Shown here piece after piece: positions 36,982-46,483 of a stretch of DNA of 64,000 nucleotides. The translations under genes and the position numbers were made by a program. Under the pieces are notes generated by a model, which worked only from the letters and a program-made list of their open reading frames with translations, ran no database searches and had not been told where the DNA came from. The stretch is from Companilactobacillus musae (GTDB lineage Bacteria > Bacillota > Bacilli > Lactobacillales > Lactobacillaceae), in assembly GCF_003967595.1 (NCBI RefSeq), contig NZ_BIFW01000004.1, forward strand, positions 1 to 64,000, read 5' to 3'. Position 1 is the first letter of the stretch, and the number at the start of each line of letters is the position of its first letter.

Positions 36982-37001
36982 ACATTTGTGAGTTAAACTC
37001 G

Positions 37002-38528
37002 CTATTTTATTAATCCCTTTTTCACTAGATAGTCATGTGCAACTACACTAGCTTTTTTATTCTTCACTGACACTTGGTAATTCATCTTTTGCATATCTTC
37101 GGTTGAAATATGTCCAGCAAGTTTATTCAAACTTTTAATCACTTTAGGATTTTTCTTAGCAAAATCAGAATTCATCAATGGTGCACCCTGATATGGTGGG
37201 AAGAAATGTTTATCATCTTTCAATACGACCAAATGATATTGTTGAATTTGCGGATCAGTCGTATATCCATCAACTAAATTAACTCGATTATTGGCAATTG
37301 CCTTGTAACGTAAACTTGGTTCCATACGATTGATTTGGGCAAAGTCCAAATTGTATTTCTTCTTCAATCCTAAATAACCATCTGCTTGATTAGAGAAATC
37401 TGGATCAAAGGCTGCTTTGACTTTATCATTGACCCGGTTCAAATCACTTAATTTCGTAACATGATATTTCTCTGAAAATTCTTTTGTAACGGCCAAATCA
37501 TAGCCATTTTCATATTTCATAGGTTTCAAATAAGTCATCTTCTCTTGTTTAGATAACTCATCTTTAGCAATATGATAAATTTTATCAGTATCCTTAGGTG
37601 TCGGTTGATCATATTTAACCAATGATTCCAAAACCGTTCCCGTAAATTCAGGATAAATATCAACTTGATTTCGTTTCAAAGCTTTAAATAAGAAAGTTGT
37701 ACCACCAAAATTAGGTTTTAAAGTAACTTTGGCTTTTGGTTGATCTTGCTTAATCAAATCCTTGTACATATTCATTAAAATTTCTGGTTCACTACCTAGC
37801 TTACCTGCAATCGTAATTTGAACAGGTTGAGGTTTTACCATTTGATAAATCCTAGTTCCACCAATTCCCAAAATGAATAATAATACTATTATTCCGCCTG
37901 AATAAATTCTTTTCTTAGAGGATCCCATAAACTTCAATAAGCCACTGAAAATAAAAGCCAATAAAGCTGACAAAACACCACCTATAACTAGGTAATAATT
38001 ATTATTTTGCTGAATACCCAACATAATATAATCACCTAAACCACCAGCACCGATAAAAGCTGCTAATGTTGCCGTACCAATTATCATAACCAAAGCAATT
38101 CTAATACCCGAAATTATCATTGGTAAGGCTAAAGGAAACTCTAATCTTTGTAATCTTTTCCACTTCGATAAACCAAAAGCTACCGCTGCCTCTTCCAAAT
38201 TAGGATCTATATTCGTCAAACCTGAATAAGTATTTTGATAAAGGGGCATAATGGCATACATTGTCAAAGCCACGACAGCTGGAACCGTACCAATACCAAC
38301 TACAGGAATCAACAATCCTAATAATGCCAAACTAGGAATTGTTTGAATAACACCGGCAATTTGTAAGCCAAATTCTCCCCAACGTCGATGATTTCTCAAT
38401 AAAATTGCCAAAGGAATCGCAATCAACATTGCTATTAATAGTGAAATAAAAGAAATTTCAATATGTTGATAAAGAGATTTTAAAATCTCTCCTCGTTGAT
38501 TAATCATTGTCTGCATTAACATTTGCAT
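37002..38528 (-). CDS. OpuC-type osmolyte ABC transporter, fused permease and substrate-binding protein
   Basis: Residues 1-210 form an ABC permease with the EAA-type loop (LEEAAVAFGLSKWKRLQRLEFPLALP). After one more membrane helix (about 217-233), residues 235-508 form an OpuAC-like binding protein (ITIAGKLGSEPEILMNMYKD, then GGTTFLFKALKRNQVDIYPE). The complex imports glycine betaine, carnitine or choline for osmoprotection; exact ligand unknown. Fusion of permease and binding domain is common in lactic acid bacteria. Its ATG overlaps the last base of the ATPase gene. The two genes form a complete transporter. Confidence 0.9.
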   Translation of the reverse strand: MQMLMQTMINQRGEILKSLYQHIEISFISLLIAMLIAIPLAILLRNHRRWGEFGLQIAGVIQTIPSLALLGLLIPVVGIGTVPAVVALTMYAIMPLYQNTYSGLTNIDPNLEEAAVAFGLSKWKRLQRLEFPLALPMIISGIRIALVMIIGTATLAAFIGAGGLGDYIMLGIQQNNNYYLVIGGVLSALLAFIFSGLLKFMGSSKKRIYSGGIIVLLFILGIGGTRIYQMVKPQPVQITIAGKLGSEPEILMNMYKDLIKQDQPKAKVTLKPNFGGTTFLFKALKRNQVDIYPEFTGTVLESLVKYDQPTPKDTDKIYHIAKDELSKQEKMTYLKPMKYENGYDLAVTKEFSEKYHVTKLSDLNRVNDKVKAAFDPDFSNQADGYLGLKKKYNLDFAQINRMEPSLRYKAIANNRVNLVDGYTTDPQIQQYHLVVLKDDKHFFPPYQGAPLMNSDFAKKNPKVIKSLNKLAGHISTEDMQKMNYQVSVKNKKASVVAHDYLVKKGLIK

Positions 38529-39475
38529 TATTGATTGCCCCCTTCTCTTTCAAAGTAGGCTAACAATTGTGGAACAGTTAATGAATAACCTTTGCCTTGA
38601 TATTGAAAATCAACACTCGTAGCTGATTTTAATAAATTAACTAGTTTATCGAATTTATCGATTTTAATTAAATCGTCATGAAATTCAATTTTTTCCAGTA
38701 CACCTGAATCGACCAAAAAGTCCATACTCCACCAATGAGGAGTTTTAACACCAAAAAATTGACGAACAAAATCATTAGCTGGATGTTGCATTATGTCATG
38801 TGGCGTCCCTACTTGTTGAATTTCACCCTTATTCAAAATGGCAATTCTTTGTCCCATACGTAAAGCTTCTTGCATATCGTGAGTAACAAATACAACCATT
38901 GTTTTATATTTCCTATGCAATTTCAACACTAAATCTTGTGACTTTCGTCTTAAAACTGGGTCCAAAGCACTGAACGATTCATCCATCAAAACCAATCTAG
39001 GACTGGTTGCTAAAGCACGAATAATTGCCACACGTTGTTGTTGACCACCAGATAATTCATCTGGCATTCTTTTAGCATATTTCTTAGGATCAAGTTCAAC
39101 TGATTCCAATAGTTCAGCTGCCCGTTGATGTCTTTTGGCTTTAGAAACGCCCTTTTGTTCCAATTGAATTGTTATATTATCTTCCACATTCAAATTTGGA
39201 AACAGACTACTATCTTGCAAAACATAGCCCATATCTAATCTTAATTTCTGAACATCGTAATCTTTTATTTTTTTATCAGCAAAATAAACGTCCCCACTAG
39301 TTGGAACGGTCAACTGATTTAACATTCTGAGCAAAGTGGTTTTCCCACTACCACTAGGACCCACTAAAACGAATAATTCCTCATCGTTAATCGTAAGGTT
39401 GATATCATGCAGAATTGTATTGTTGTCGTATTTCATACCAACATTTTTATAAGTAATCAATCTTTTCTCCCTCAC
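38528..39475 (-). CDS. opuCA: OpuC-type osmolyte ABC transporter ATPase
   Basis: The 315-aa ATPase has Walker A GPSGSGKTT (about 39-47), the Q-loop YVLQDSSLFPN, signature LSGGQQQR, Walker B LVLMDESFSAL and the H-loop VTHDM. The remaining ~90 residues replace the usual CBS pair with a shorter tail, so ionic-strength sensing by CBS domains is not evident. It is the first gene of a two-gene osmolyte uptake operon. The preceding 250 bases are AT-rich and presumably hold the promoter. Confidence 0.9.
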   Translation of the reverse strand: MREKRLITYKNVGMKYDNNTILHDINLTINDEELFVLVGPSGSGKTTLLRMLNQLTVPTSGDVYFADKKIKDYDVQKLRLDMGYVLQDSSLFPNLNVEDNITIQLEQKGVSKAKRHQRAAELLESVELDPKKYAKRMPDELSGGQQQRVAIIRALATSPRLVLMDESFSALDPVLRRKSQDLVLKLHRKYKTMVVFVTHDMQEALRMGQRIAILNKGEIQQVGTPHDIMQHPANDFVRQFFGVKTPHWWSMDFLVDSGVLEKIEFHDDLIKIDKFDKLVNLLKSATSVDFQYQGKGYSLTVPQLLAYFEREGGNQ

Positions 39476-39686
39476 TAAACAAATATCTTAATTCAACTAT
39501 AAATTTCCTTGTTATATTAAACAAAGAATAAGCCCTAAATAATCAAAATAATATTATATTTTCAATCATTTATAAACGATATACACTAGGGTATAACTAT
39601 TTATCTATATAGTACATTTATTAATTAAAGTCTTTACATTAAAAATAATCATTTAATAAAGTTATTGTTATTTTAATATTGGCTAC

Positions 39687-39726
39687 AAAAATATCCTCTA
39701 GCAAAAAATGCTAGAGGATATTTTTG
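39687..39726 (-). terminator. Terminator of asnS-GNAT
   Basis: AAATATCCTCTAGCA pairs with TGCTAGAGGATATTT around a six-base loop. It lies directly beyond the acetyltransferase stop. Confidence 0.85.
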
Positions 39727-39732
39727 TATAGT

Positions 39733-40239
39733 TTATTTAACTATCTTTTCAAACCCAATCATATCTGCAACACCAACACGTTTAATAATGCCGCGTTTTT
39801 CAAAACCATTTTTCTCAAGTGTCTTCTGCATAGGGAAATTTTTTCGATAAGTATCAGTTCTTAAACTATTTACCTTAAGAAAACGACATTTTTCTGTTGC
39901 AAAACTCAATGATTTAGTTGCTAAACCTAATCCCTTACTCTCATTATCCACCGCTAAACGATGAATTGTTGCATAAGAATCATTGGATTTCCACTTTTCT
40001 CCACGAATATCACTATATTCAGGTTGTTCAGTAAAAGTTAGGGTCATCGTAACAATAACCTGGTTATTGTTCCTAACAACATAACTCTCATGATTACGAA
40101 TATCAGTTAAGATAACTTCTTCAGTTGGATAATTATTTTGCCACTGATCAATCTCATTCTCCCTAAAGAACTTCTGTGCCTGATGAATTAGACTCATGAT
40201 TCCTAACAAATCAGATTCTTTAGCTCTTTCAATATTCAT
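39733..40239 (-). CDS. GNAT family N-acetyltransferase
   Basis: The 168-aa protein has the GNAT layout: an N-terminal MNIERAKESDLLGIMSLIHQ, then the acetyl-CoA motif IHRLAVDNESKGLGLATKSL (about 100-120), and a final LRTDTYRKNFPMQKTLEKNGF segment. The substrate is unknown. It begins 18 bases behind asnS, so it should be expressed under the same T-box. That coupling is notable but may be chance. Confidence 0.85.
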   Translation of the reverse strand: MNIERAKESDLLGIMSLIHQAQKFFRENEIDQWQNNYPTEEVILTDIRNHESYVVRNNNQVIVTMTLTFTEQPEYSDIRGEKWKSNDSYATIHRLAVDNESKGLGLATKSLSFATEKCRFLKVNSLRTDTYRKNFPMQKTLEKNGFEKRGIIKRVGVADMIGFEKIVK

Positions 40240-40257
40240 AATCAGACCTTCTTTATT

Positions 40258-41649
40258 TTAGAATTCAGCATTACCTGGTGTTCTTGGGTAAGCAATGACA
40301 TCACGAATATTTTCCATACCTGTAATATACATAACAAGTCTTTCAAAACCAATACCGAAACCTGAGTGAACTGTACCGCCGTACTTACGTAATTCTAAGT
40401 ACCACTTGTAGTCTTCTTCGTTCATATCAAGTTCAGCCATTCTGCTTTCTAGCTTATCAAGACGTTCTTCACGTTGTGAACCACCAATTAATTCACCAAT
40501 TTCAGGAACTAACAAGTCGGCTGCAGCAACGGTCTTACCGTCATCATTTGCACGCATATAGAAAGCTTTGAAATCCTTAGGATAGTCAGTAATGAAAACT
40601 GGCTTCTTGTAAACTTGTTCTGACAAGTAACGTTCATGTTCTGAATCAAGATCAAGACCCCAATAAGGTTTAACTTCAAATTCAACGTCGGTAGCTTTTT
40701 CCAAAATATCAATTGCATCAGTATAAGTTACATGAGCAAATTCTTCATTAGCTGTAGCCTTCAAACGATCGATCAAAGTATTATCAACATTTTCATTCAA
40801 GAATTCTAATTCTTCTTTGGCATGATCCATAACGTAATTGATAACATACTTCAATAGAGCTTCTGAACAATCCATTTCATCTTTCAAATCAGCAAAGGCC
40901 ATTTCTGGTTCGATCATCCAGAATTCTGAAGCATGACGACCAGTATGTGAATTTTCTGCTCTAAATGTAGGTCCAAATGTATAAACGTTTCTGAAAGCCA
41001 GAGCAAATGGTTCAACTTCTAGTTGTCCACTAACTGTTAGGTTAGTTTCCTTTTTGAAGAAGTCTTCACCATAATCAACTTTGCCATCATCAGTCTTAGG
41101 AACATTATTCATATCCAATGTTGTTACTTGGAACATTTCACCAGCACCTTCGGCATCTGAACTAGTGATGATTGGTGTATGAACGTAAACAAAATCGTTA
41201 TGTTGTAAGTATTCGTGAATAGCAAATGCAGCTAGAGAACGAATACGGAATACAGAATAAAAAGTATTTGTTCTAGGACGCAAATGTGCAACTGTTCTCA
41301 TAAATTCATATGAGTGAGCTTTCTTTTGTAATGGGTAATCTGAATCAGAAGCACCCTCTTCAATAACTTCTGTAGCATGAATTTCAAATGGTTGTTGTGC
41401 TTTAGGTGTCAACGCCAATTCACCGACAACTTTAATTGTTGTACTGATTGGGAACTTAACTACTTCAGCATAGTTTTCCATATCAGATGTCATAACTACT
41501 TGCACATTCTTAAAGAATGAACCATCATTCAATTCAATAAAACCAACTCTTTTTGATCCTCTGATTGTACGAATCCAACCAGAAACAGTGATTTTGTCAC
41601 CGTCAGCAAATTCTTTTTTATATAAATCTTCAACTAAAACGTTTTGCAT
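40258..41649 (-). CDS. asnS: Asparaginyl-tRNA synthetase
   Basis: The 463-aa class IIb synthetase has an N-terminal OB-fold anticodon domain (about 15-110: [20 protein letters not shown]), motif 2 ([20 protein letters not shown]) and motif 3 ([16 protein letters not shown]). It charges tRNA-Asn with asparagine. AGAGGAG precedes the ATG. A T-box leader lies upstream and an acetyltransferase gene downstream. Confidence 0.96.
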   Translation of the reverse strand: MQNVLVEDLYKKEFADGDKITVSGWIRTIRGSKRVGFIELNDGSFFKNVQVVMTSDMENYAEVVKFPISTTIKVVGELALTPKAQQPFEIHATEVIEEGASDSDYPLQKKAHSYEFMRTVAHLRPRTNTFYSVFRIRSLAAFAIHEYLQHNDFVYVHTPIITSSDAEGAGEMFQVTTLDMNNVPKTDDGKVDYGEDFFKKETNLTVSGQLEVEPFALAFRNVYTFGPTFRAENSHTGRHASEFWMIEPEMAFADLKDEMDCSEALLKYVINYVMDHAKEELEFLNENVDNTLIDRLKATANEEFAHVTYTDAIDILEKATDVEFEVKPYWGLDLDSEHERYLSEQVYKKPVFITDYPKDFKAFYMRANDDGKTVAAADLLVPEIGELIGGSQREERLDKLESRMAELDMNEEDYKWYLELRKYGGTVHSGFGIGFERLVMYITGMENIRDVIAYPRTPGNAEF

Positions 41650-41685
41650 TGATTTCTCCTCTTCAAATCTGGAATACTATAAAAC

Positions 41686-41950
41686 TAAAAAAAGATCCTC
41701 CATCCCCCAATAAAAGGGACGAAAGATCTTTCCGCGGTACCACCCAAGTTTTTTTGTAAAAAAACACCTCAAAGTACATCAAATACTCTCCAATTATAAC
41801 GTACTGGGTCACGTCTAAACCTACTATTAATTTCAGTTAGAAAACCAAAGATGTTTTTCCTATATACCGACACGTTAAGTTCTCACTTGCCTTAACTCCC
41901 TGTGGATAAAGTATACAGTACTCCTTCTTCTTAATATCTTATATATTAAT
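41686..41950 (-). promoter_or_regulatory. T-box riboswitch of asnS
   Basis: On the minus strand the T-box core GGGTGGTACCGCGGAA (about 41730-41747) is exact. It is followed by a terminator with GATC-centred arms and seven T (41690-41729). Upstream lies ~200 bases able to form stem I. The gene downstream implies an Asn (AAC) specifier; GAGAACTTA around 41885 is a candidate, but I did not fold the RNA. It would let uncharged tRNA-Asn relieve termination. Confidence 0.92.
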
Positions 41951-41958
41951 TTTCTTAA

Positions 41959-41987
41959 ATGTAGCATATTTTCATACGCCTTGTAAA
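41959..41987 (-). promoter_or_regulatory. Candidate promoter of the asnS T-box transcript
   Basis: On the minus strand TTTACA and CTACAT are separated by 17 bases just upstream of the leader. Confidence 0.4.
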
Positions 41988-42028
41988 GTACAATATTACT
42001 TAGTAAATCTATGTAAGGGGTCTTTATC

Positions 42029-42745
42029 GTGAAAAAAATTTACAAATGGATAATTGGCATTATTATTGCCCTAATTGTCATCTTTTCAGCAACATTTTTT
42101 ATTGTTAAAAATAAAGAATATCAACCGTCCGCTGCCGCTCAAACAGCAGCTACTAACAGTAGTATTGTCAATAACACCATTAAGTTTCAAGGGGATGATC
42201 AAAAGCCTATGGTTATCTTCTATCCAGGTGCTTTGGTTGAACCTAAGAGTTATAGTATTTGGGCAAAAAAAGTCGCACAGGCAGGTTATTCAGTCTATAT
42301 CGTACGTTTTCCACTTGACCTAGCGATTCTTCAATCCAATGCTGCTAGTAGAGTACAAAAAAACCACGACTATGTTATTGGCGGTCATTCTCTTGGCGGA
42401 ACAATGGCAAGTCGTTATGCCAAAAATCACTCTCAACATTTGAAAGGAGTTTTCTTTCTAGCAAGTTATCCTGAAAAGAAAGGCGATTTACATGAAACGG
42501 AAGTACCTGTTCTCTCACTAACTGCTACTAATGACGGTGTCTTAAATCATACCAATTATAACAAGGCTAAAAAATTTCTACCAAATAACACAATTTACCA
42601 ACAAATATCCGGTGGCAATCATGCCGGATTTGGTAGCTATGGCAAGCAACGAGGCGATAAAAAGGCCTCTATCAGTAATAAAAAGCAACAAAATCTTATA
42701 AGTAAACTTTTAATAAATTGGCTAAATCATTCCATTAGTGAATAA
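42029..42745 (+). CDS. Membrane-anchored or secreted alpha/beta hydrolase
   Basis: A signal-anchor helix (about residues 7-26) precedes an alpha/beta-hydrolase domain. The catalytic triad can be read as S121 in GGHSLGG, D169 in TATNDGV and H198 in GGNHAGF, matching the abhydrolase_5-type family seen in Gram-positives. The domain should face outside. The substrate is unknown; an ester or lipid is likely. The GTG start follows AAGGGG. It is divergent from the asnS T-box. Confidence 0.85.
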   Translation: MKKIYKWIIGIIIALIVIFSATFFIVKNKEYQPSAAAQTAATNSSIVNNTIKFQGDDQKPMVIFYPGALVEPKSYSIWAKKVAQAGYSVYIVRFPLDLAILQSNAASRVQKNHDYVIGGHSLGGTMASRYAKNHSQHLKGVFFLASYPEKKGDLHETEVPVLSLTATNDGVLNHTNYNKAKKFLPNNTIYQQISGGNHAGFGSYGKQRGDKKASISNKKQQNLISKLLINWLNHSISE

Positions 42746-42829
42746 ATTAAAACGTTTTCATAAATTTCCACAAAAGCGCATACATTTTTGTTATACTGGC
42801 ATTAGTCGTTACAGTTTTTGGGGGAATTT

Positions 42830-43519
42830 ATGACTATTTTAATTAAGAAAACTATCAATTTAGCTGAAGATGCAAATACATTTATTCAAAAATATATCAA
42901 TTACCTTCAAGATGTTAATCCAAATGATTTGTATGAGGGATTAAATAATAAACAAATTCTAAAAAACAAATTTATCTTTCAATTATATCAATTAGAAAAT
43001 TTAGATTTAACACATATTGATCTTCATATTACAAATAATACAATTTATATTCTCGCTAGCTTCTGGAATTCAAAAGTTGTCAAAGTAGGATCACTACCTT
43101 TAACCAATAAGTTAAAGATGGCACTTTCACAGAACTATTACCCTACTTTAAAAATTATCGGTGGTAACTACAAAAAAGTTGTAACGAACGAATACGGCGA
43201 AGACCACATCGAAGATGGCTTTGAACCTTATCAACTAGCTTTGGAAATTCATCAAGCCGACACAACTGAATATAAATCACAAAAAATCGATACTCTATAT
43301 CATGTTGCCTTCAAGAGTGAGAATAGTTTGATCACATTGTCCAAAAATTTGATGCGCTTTTTCGCAGTTTTCGGACTTGTATTAGGTTTGGGATTTATGT
43401 TTCTAGGATTCTTCTTCACTGGATTAATGGTTATCATTGCCTTCTTTGGGGTTAATTCCTATACCCTTCTACTGGCGGACGCTCATATGATGCAAACGCA
43501 ACGTCAACGTATTAATTGA
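42830..43519 (+). CDS. Hypothetical protein with two C-terminal membrane helices
   Basis: A 229-aa protein: a soluble alpha/beta N-terminal part (about 1-170) and two adjacent membrane helices (FAVFGLVLGLGFMFLGFFF and LMVIIAFFGVNSYTLLL), then a short polar tail. Not recognised. ATG at 42830 lies behind GGGGGAATT; the TTG at 42818 overlaps that site. Topology suggests a membrane-tethered cytosolic domain. Confidence 0.6.
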   Translation: MTILIKKTINLAEDANTFIQKYINYLQDVNPNDLYEGLNNKQILKNKFIFQLYQLENLDLTHIDLHITNNTIYILASFWNSKVVKVGSLPLTNKLKMALSQNYYPTLKIIGGNYKKVVTNEYGEDHIEDGFEPYQLALEIHQADTTEYKSQKIDTLYHVAFKSENSLITLSKNLMRFFAVFGLVLGLGFMFLGFFFTGLMVIIAFFGVNSYTLLLADAHMMQTQRQRIN

Positions 43520-43549
43520 AATCAAAAGCAGAATTTAATTTATCTTGTA

Positions 43550-43587
43550 CAAAAAAGTCCTCGTGTAAAACACACGGGGACTTTTTA
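43550..43587. terminator. Bidirectional terminator between convergent genes
   Basis: AAAAAGTCCTCGTGT pairs with ACACGGGGACTTTTT around a short loop. Confidence 0.85.
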
Positions 43588-43605
43588 TCATTCATTAATT
43601 AGGCA

Positions 43606-44250
43606 TTATTTTTTGTAAATACCTCGATCTTTTATATACCAAGCAACATCATCAGGAACGTAATATTTCAAAGATTTTCCCTCTTTAACACGTTTTCTGA
43701 TTACAGTTGAACTAATTTCAATCACTGGTGTATTGACCCAAAGAATTGGATAGTCAAATTTTTTCTCGAATCCTTTTCGACAAACACCAACGAAATGAAC
43801 TTCTTTAACTAATTCTTCAATATGCGACCACTTAGGTAAATTTTCTACCATATCATAGCCAACAATCAAATAGTACTCAGTGTCAGGATGACGTTCTTTC
43901 AAGGCTTTAATTGTTTCATAGGTATAACTAACTCCGCCTAAATCAATATCGGTCATATCCAGTTGAAAATGAGGATTATCTCGAATTGCAAATTTAACCA
44001 TATTAATTCGATCATCAACACTAACTTTAGGAATATAACGGCTGATACCACGATGTGGCGGAACTTTATCAGGGATAAAAAGAATTTTATCGAGATCTAA
44101 TTGTTCATAAACTTGTTCCGCAATCATCAGATGTCCCATGTGAATCGGATTAAATGAACCACTGAGAATCCCAACATGTTTCTTTTTACCATTAAATTGT
44201 GTCTGTGGTTGTACTTTAGTTTTTGTTAAAACTGATCCTGCAGTATCCAT
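43606..44250 (-). CDS. nadD: Nicotinate-nucleotide adenylyltransferase
   Basis: The 214-aa protein carries the nucleotidyltransferase motif GSFNPIHMGH (residues 31-40), PPHRG near 64, and the C-terminal ISSTVIRKRVKEG motif. It joins nicotinate mononucleotide and ATP to deamido-NAD in NAD synthesis. About 24 residues precede the conserved core, as in related lactobacillar NadD. It stands alone here; no yqeK follows, which is often next to nadD elsewhere. Confidence 0.95.
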   Translation of the reverse strand: MDTAGSVLTKTKVQPQTQFNGKKKHVGILSGSFNPIHMGHLMIAEQVYEQLDLDKILFIPDKVPPHRGISRYIPKVSVDDRINMVKFAIRDNPHFQLDMTDIDLGGVSYTYETIKALKERHPDTEYYLIVGYDMVENLPKWSHIEELVKEVHFVGVCRKGFEKKFDYPILWVNTPVIEISSTVIRKRVKEGKSLKYYVPDDVAWYIKDRGIYKK

Positions 44251-44325
44251 AATCTCACCTGTTTCAAAAATATTTTACTATTCAATAATAACGCATATTT
44301 TTAAAACTTTTAGTCTAAAGGTTTC

Positions 44326-44407
44326 AAAAAGAAGAACAGTATCCATTAAAAGGTGTTCCAGGTATTTTGCTACCCCAAATACATAATAGATATTGTTCTT
44401 CTTTTAA
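44326..44407. repeat. Palindromic repeat family, copy D
   Basis: AGAAGAACAGTATCCATTAA pairs with ATAATAGATATTGTTCTTCT around an internal AGGTATTTTGCTACCCC core. On the minus strand it ends with a T-run and lies 17 bases behind the PatB-type gene. Confidence 0.7.
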
Positions 44408-44423
44408 TTAAAATCTCAAATTT

Positions 44424-45593
44424 TTATTTTTGATAATCTGTAATTGCTTTTTGTAAACGATTCAATCCATCAGAAATCATTTCCTTAGGACTGGCAATAT
44501 TCATACGGATGAAATGTTGTCCATCGCCACCATAAACTGATCCGGGTGTGACGATCAAGCCAGTATCTTGACGAATAAATTCGGACAGCTTAGTTGCATC
44601 GTCAGTTAATTTAGAAACATCAAACCATAACAAGTAAGTTGCTTCACCTGGAACCCATTTAATATCAGGTACGTTGTCTTGAACAAAGTTCAAAATCATT
44701 TGACGATTTTCTAGTAATTGTTGTTTTAATGCCTTCAACCAATCGTGTCCTTTAGTATAAGCTGTAATAGTTCCGGGAATAGCGGCAAAATTAGGTTCAG
44801 CTAATTCCTCACTATTTAAACCACGACTAACTTGTCCTCTTAAATTAGCATTAGGAACAATTATTGTAGCTGCATGCATTGCTGCAACATTAAAAGTTTT
44901 GCTTGGAGAAACAGCCACAACAACATTATCTAAATATTCTTGATCAAGTCCAAAGACTGGGTTATATCCCTCTTTGTTGAAAGTAATATCACCATGAATT
45001 TCATCACTGAACAATTTAACATTATATTTTTTACACAAAGCAGCAATCTTCGTTAATTCATCCCTAGTCCAGATCTTTCCCACTGGATTATGAGGATTGC
45101 AAAGAATCATCATATTAGTTAATGGATCACTTAATTTTTCTTCTAAATCTTTAAAATTGATTGTATATTCACGTAATTTGGCATCGTAGTCCAAATCATT
45201 AGAAACTACATGACGACCATTATTAACGATTGAATTATAAAAGATATTATAAACTGGTGCCTGAACTAAAACATTATCACCTAAAGAGGTCAAACGTCTA
45301 ACTGCTGAAGAAATAGCTGGTACCACCCCTGTTGCAAAGATCATCCAATCTTCTTGGGGACGTGTATGATGTTCAATTTCATACCAATCAGCAACCGCCT
45401 TAAAGTATTCTGTCGGAATCTCTTCGTAACCAAATAATCCCATCGCAATCTTGTCCTGCAAAGCCTGAATTATTTCAGGTGCCACCTTAAAATCCATATC
45501 AGCTATGGTCATTGGTAACTCGTCTTCTTTGACATCCCATTTAGCTGAATTACCGGCTCTTTTTTTGTTTAAAGTTTCAAAATCATATGACAT
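44424..45593 (-). CDS. MalY/PatB-type PLP lyase (cystathionine beta-lyase)
   Basis: The 389-aa PLP enzyme has the fold-type I features of the MalY/PatB group: MTIADMDFKVAPEI near the start, the CNPHNPVGK motif near 165, SDEIHGD near 196, and the cofactor lysine K232 in SPSKTFN. These enzymes cleave cystathionine or cysteine conjugates to pyruvate, ammonia and a thiol. It follows the DUF3737 gene by 15 bases. Together with the ABC exporter genes upstream they may form one operon that ends at repeat copy D. Confidence 0.88.
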   Translation of the reverse strand: MSYDFETLNKKRAGNSAKWDVKEDELPMTIADMDFKVAPEIIQALQDKIAMGLFGYEEIPTEYFKAVADWYEIEHHTRPQEDWMIFATGVVPAISSAVRRLTSLGDNVLVQAPVYNIFYNSIVNNGRHVVSNDLDYDAKLREYTINFKDLEEKLSDPLTNMMILCNPHNPVGKIWTRDELTKIAALCKKYNVKLFSDEIHGDITFNKEGYNPVFGLDQEYLDNVVVAVSPSKTFNVAAMHAATIIVPNANLRGQVSRGLNSEELAEPNFAAIPGTITAYTKGHDWLKALKQQLLENRQMILNFVQDNVPDIKWVPGEATYLLWFDVSKLTDDATKLSEFIRQDTGLIVTPGSVYGGDGQHFIRMNIASPKEMISDGLNRLQKAITDYQK

Positions 45594-45608
45594 CTAAACA
45601 CCTCACCG

Positions 45609-46460
45609 TTATTTTTTTTCAGTAACTTGAATCTTTGTTTGATCAGGGTCAATCTTTGCATCATCGAAAATAATCTTATCAACTGACTTAACTTTAATTG
45701 AACCACTGATAGGATTCTTAATGCTCATCACATTAGTTGTGATTTCGGCATCAATATTTGAACAATATTCAAAGGCCAAATCAGTTCTTAAAACTTTGCA
45801 ATTGACCATTTTAAGACCATCAATATAACAAAGACCTTGATCACTTACAATTGTACAATTAACTAACGTAATATTCTTAGTATTCCAAGCCAAATATTCA
45901 CCACTGATTTTAGAATCATAAACTGTAACATTTTCACAATTCCAAAAGGCATCTTTTGATACAAAAGTTGAGTTATGAACTTCAACATTTTTGGCACCAT
46001 CAAAAACATAATTACCAACAACATTGAGATTTTCGGCATAGATATTTTCACTATCTTTACCAAAATAATTACCATTAACTTGAACATCATTTAGCTTAAT
46101 ATCACGGCAAGTCCACATTGTTTCCTCGGCATCCGCAAAATGAACGTGATTTAATCTGATATCTGAAGCTCGGCGGAACAATTTAGGTGCTTGTAATGCT
46201 GAATTATTGATTTCAATATCATCGGTATACCAAATACCAGAACGTGACATTGTTTCAAAAATACTATCGTCAACCTTGACGTGTTCGGCATACCACAATG
46301 GGTACTTCCACTTAAAGGTGACATCAGTTAAATTCAAATCGCCAGCCTCTTTAAGAGGTGACTCCCCTTGTCCAAAAATAGTATCTGTAATATTCAAATC
46401 ATGTTCGTTAAACAATGGTCTTTCGCCATCAAAATATTTTCCATTAATTTCTTTTGTCAT
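45609..46460 (-). CDS. DUF3737 family beta-helix protein
   Basis: The 283-aa protein matches DUF3737: it starts with an EINGKYFDGERPLFN segment and continues with short repeats of the form (I/L)xNxxF...W, such as YPLWYAEHVKVDDSIF and AFWNCENVTVYDS. The repeat spacing (about 20-25 residues) predicts a right-handed beta-helix. Function unknown; cytosolic, no signal peptide. It lies between the ABC exporter gene (23 bases upstream) and the PatB-type lyase (15 bases downstream). Confidence 0.85.
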   Translation of the reverse strand: MTKEINGKYFDGERPLFNEHDLNITDTIFGQGESPLKEAGDLNLTDVTFKWKYPLWYAEHVKVDDSIFETMSRSGIWYTDDIEINNSALQAPKLFRRASDIRLNHVHFADAEETMWTCRDIKLNDVQVNGNYFGKDSENIYAENLNVVGNYVFDGAKNVEVHNSTFVSKDAFWNCENVTVYDSKISGEYLAWNTKNITLVNCTIVSDQGLCYIDGLKMVNCKVLRTDLAFEYCSNIDAEITTNVMSIKNPISGSIKVKSVDKIIFDDAKIDPDQTKIQVTEKK

Positions 46461-46483
46461 TTAATTTCCATCCAATTTAATTT

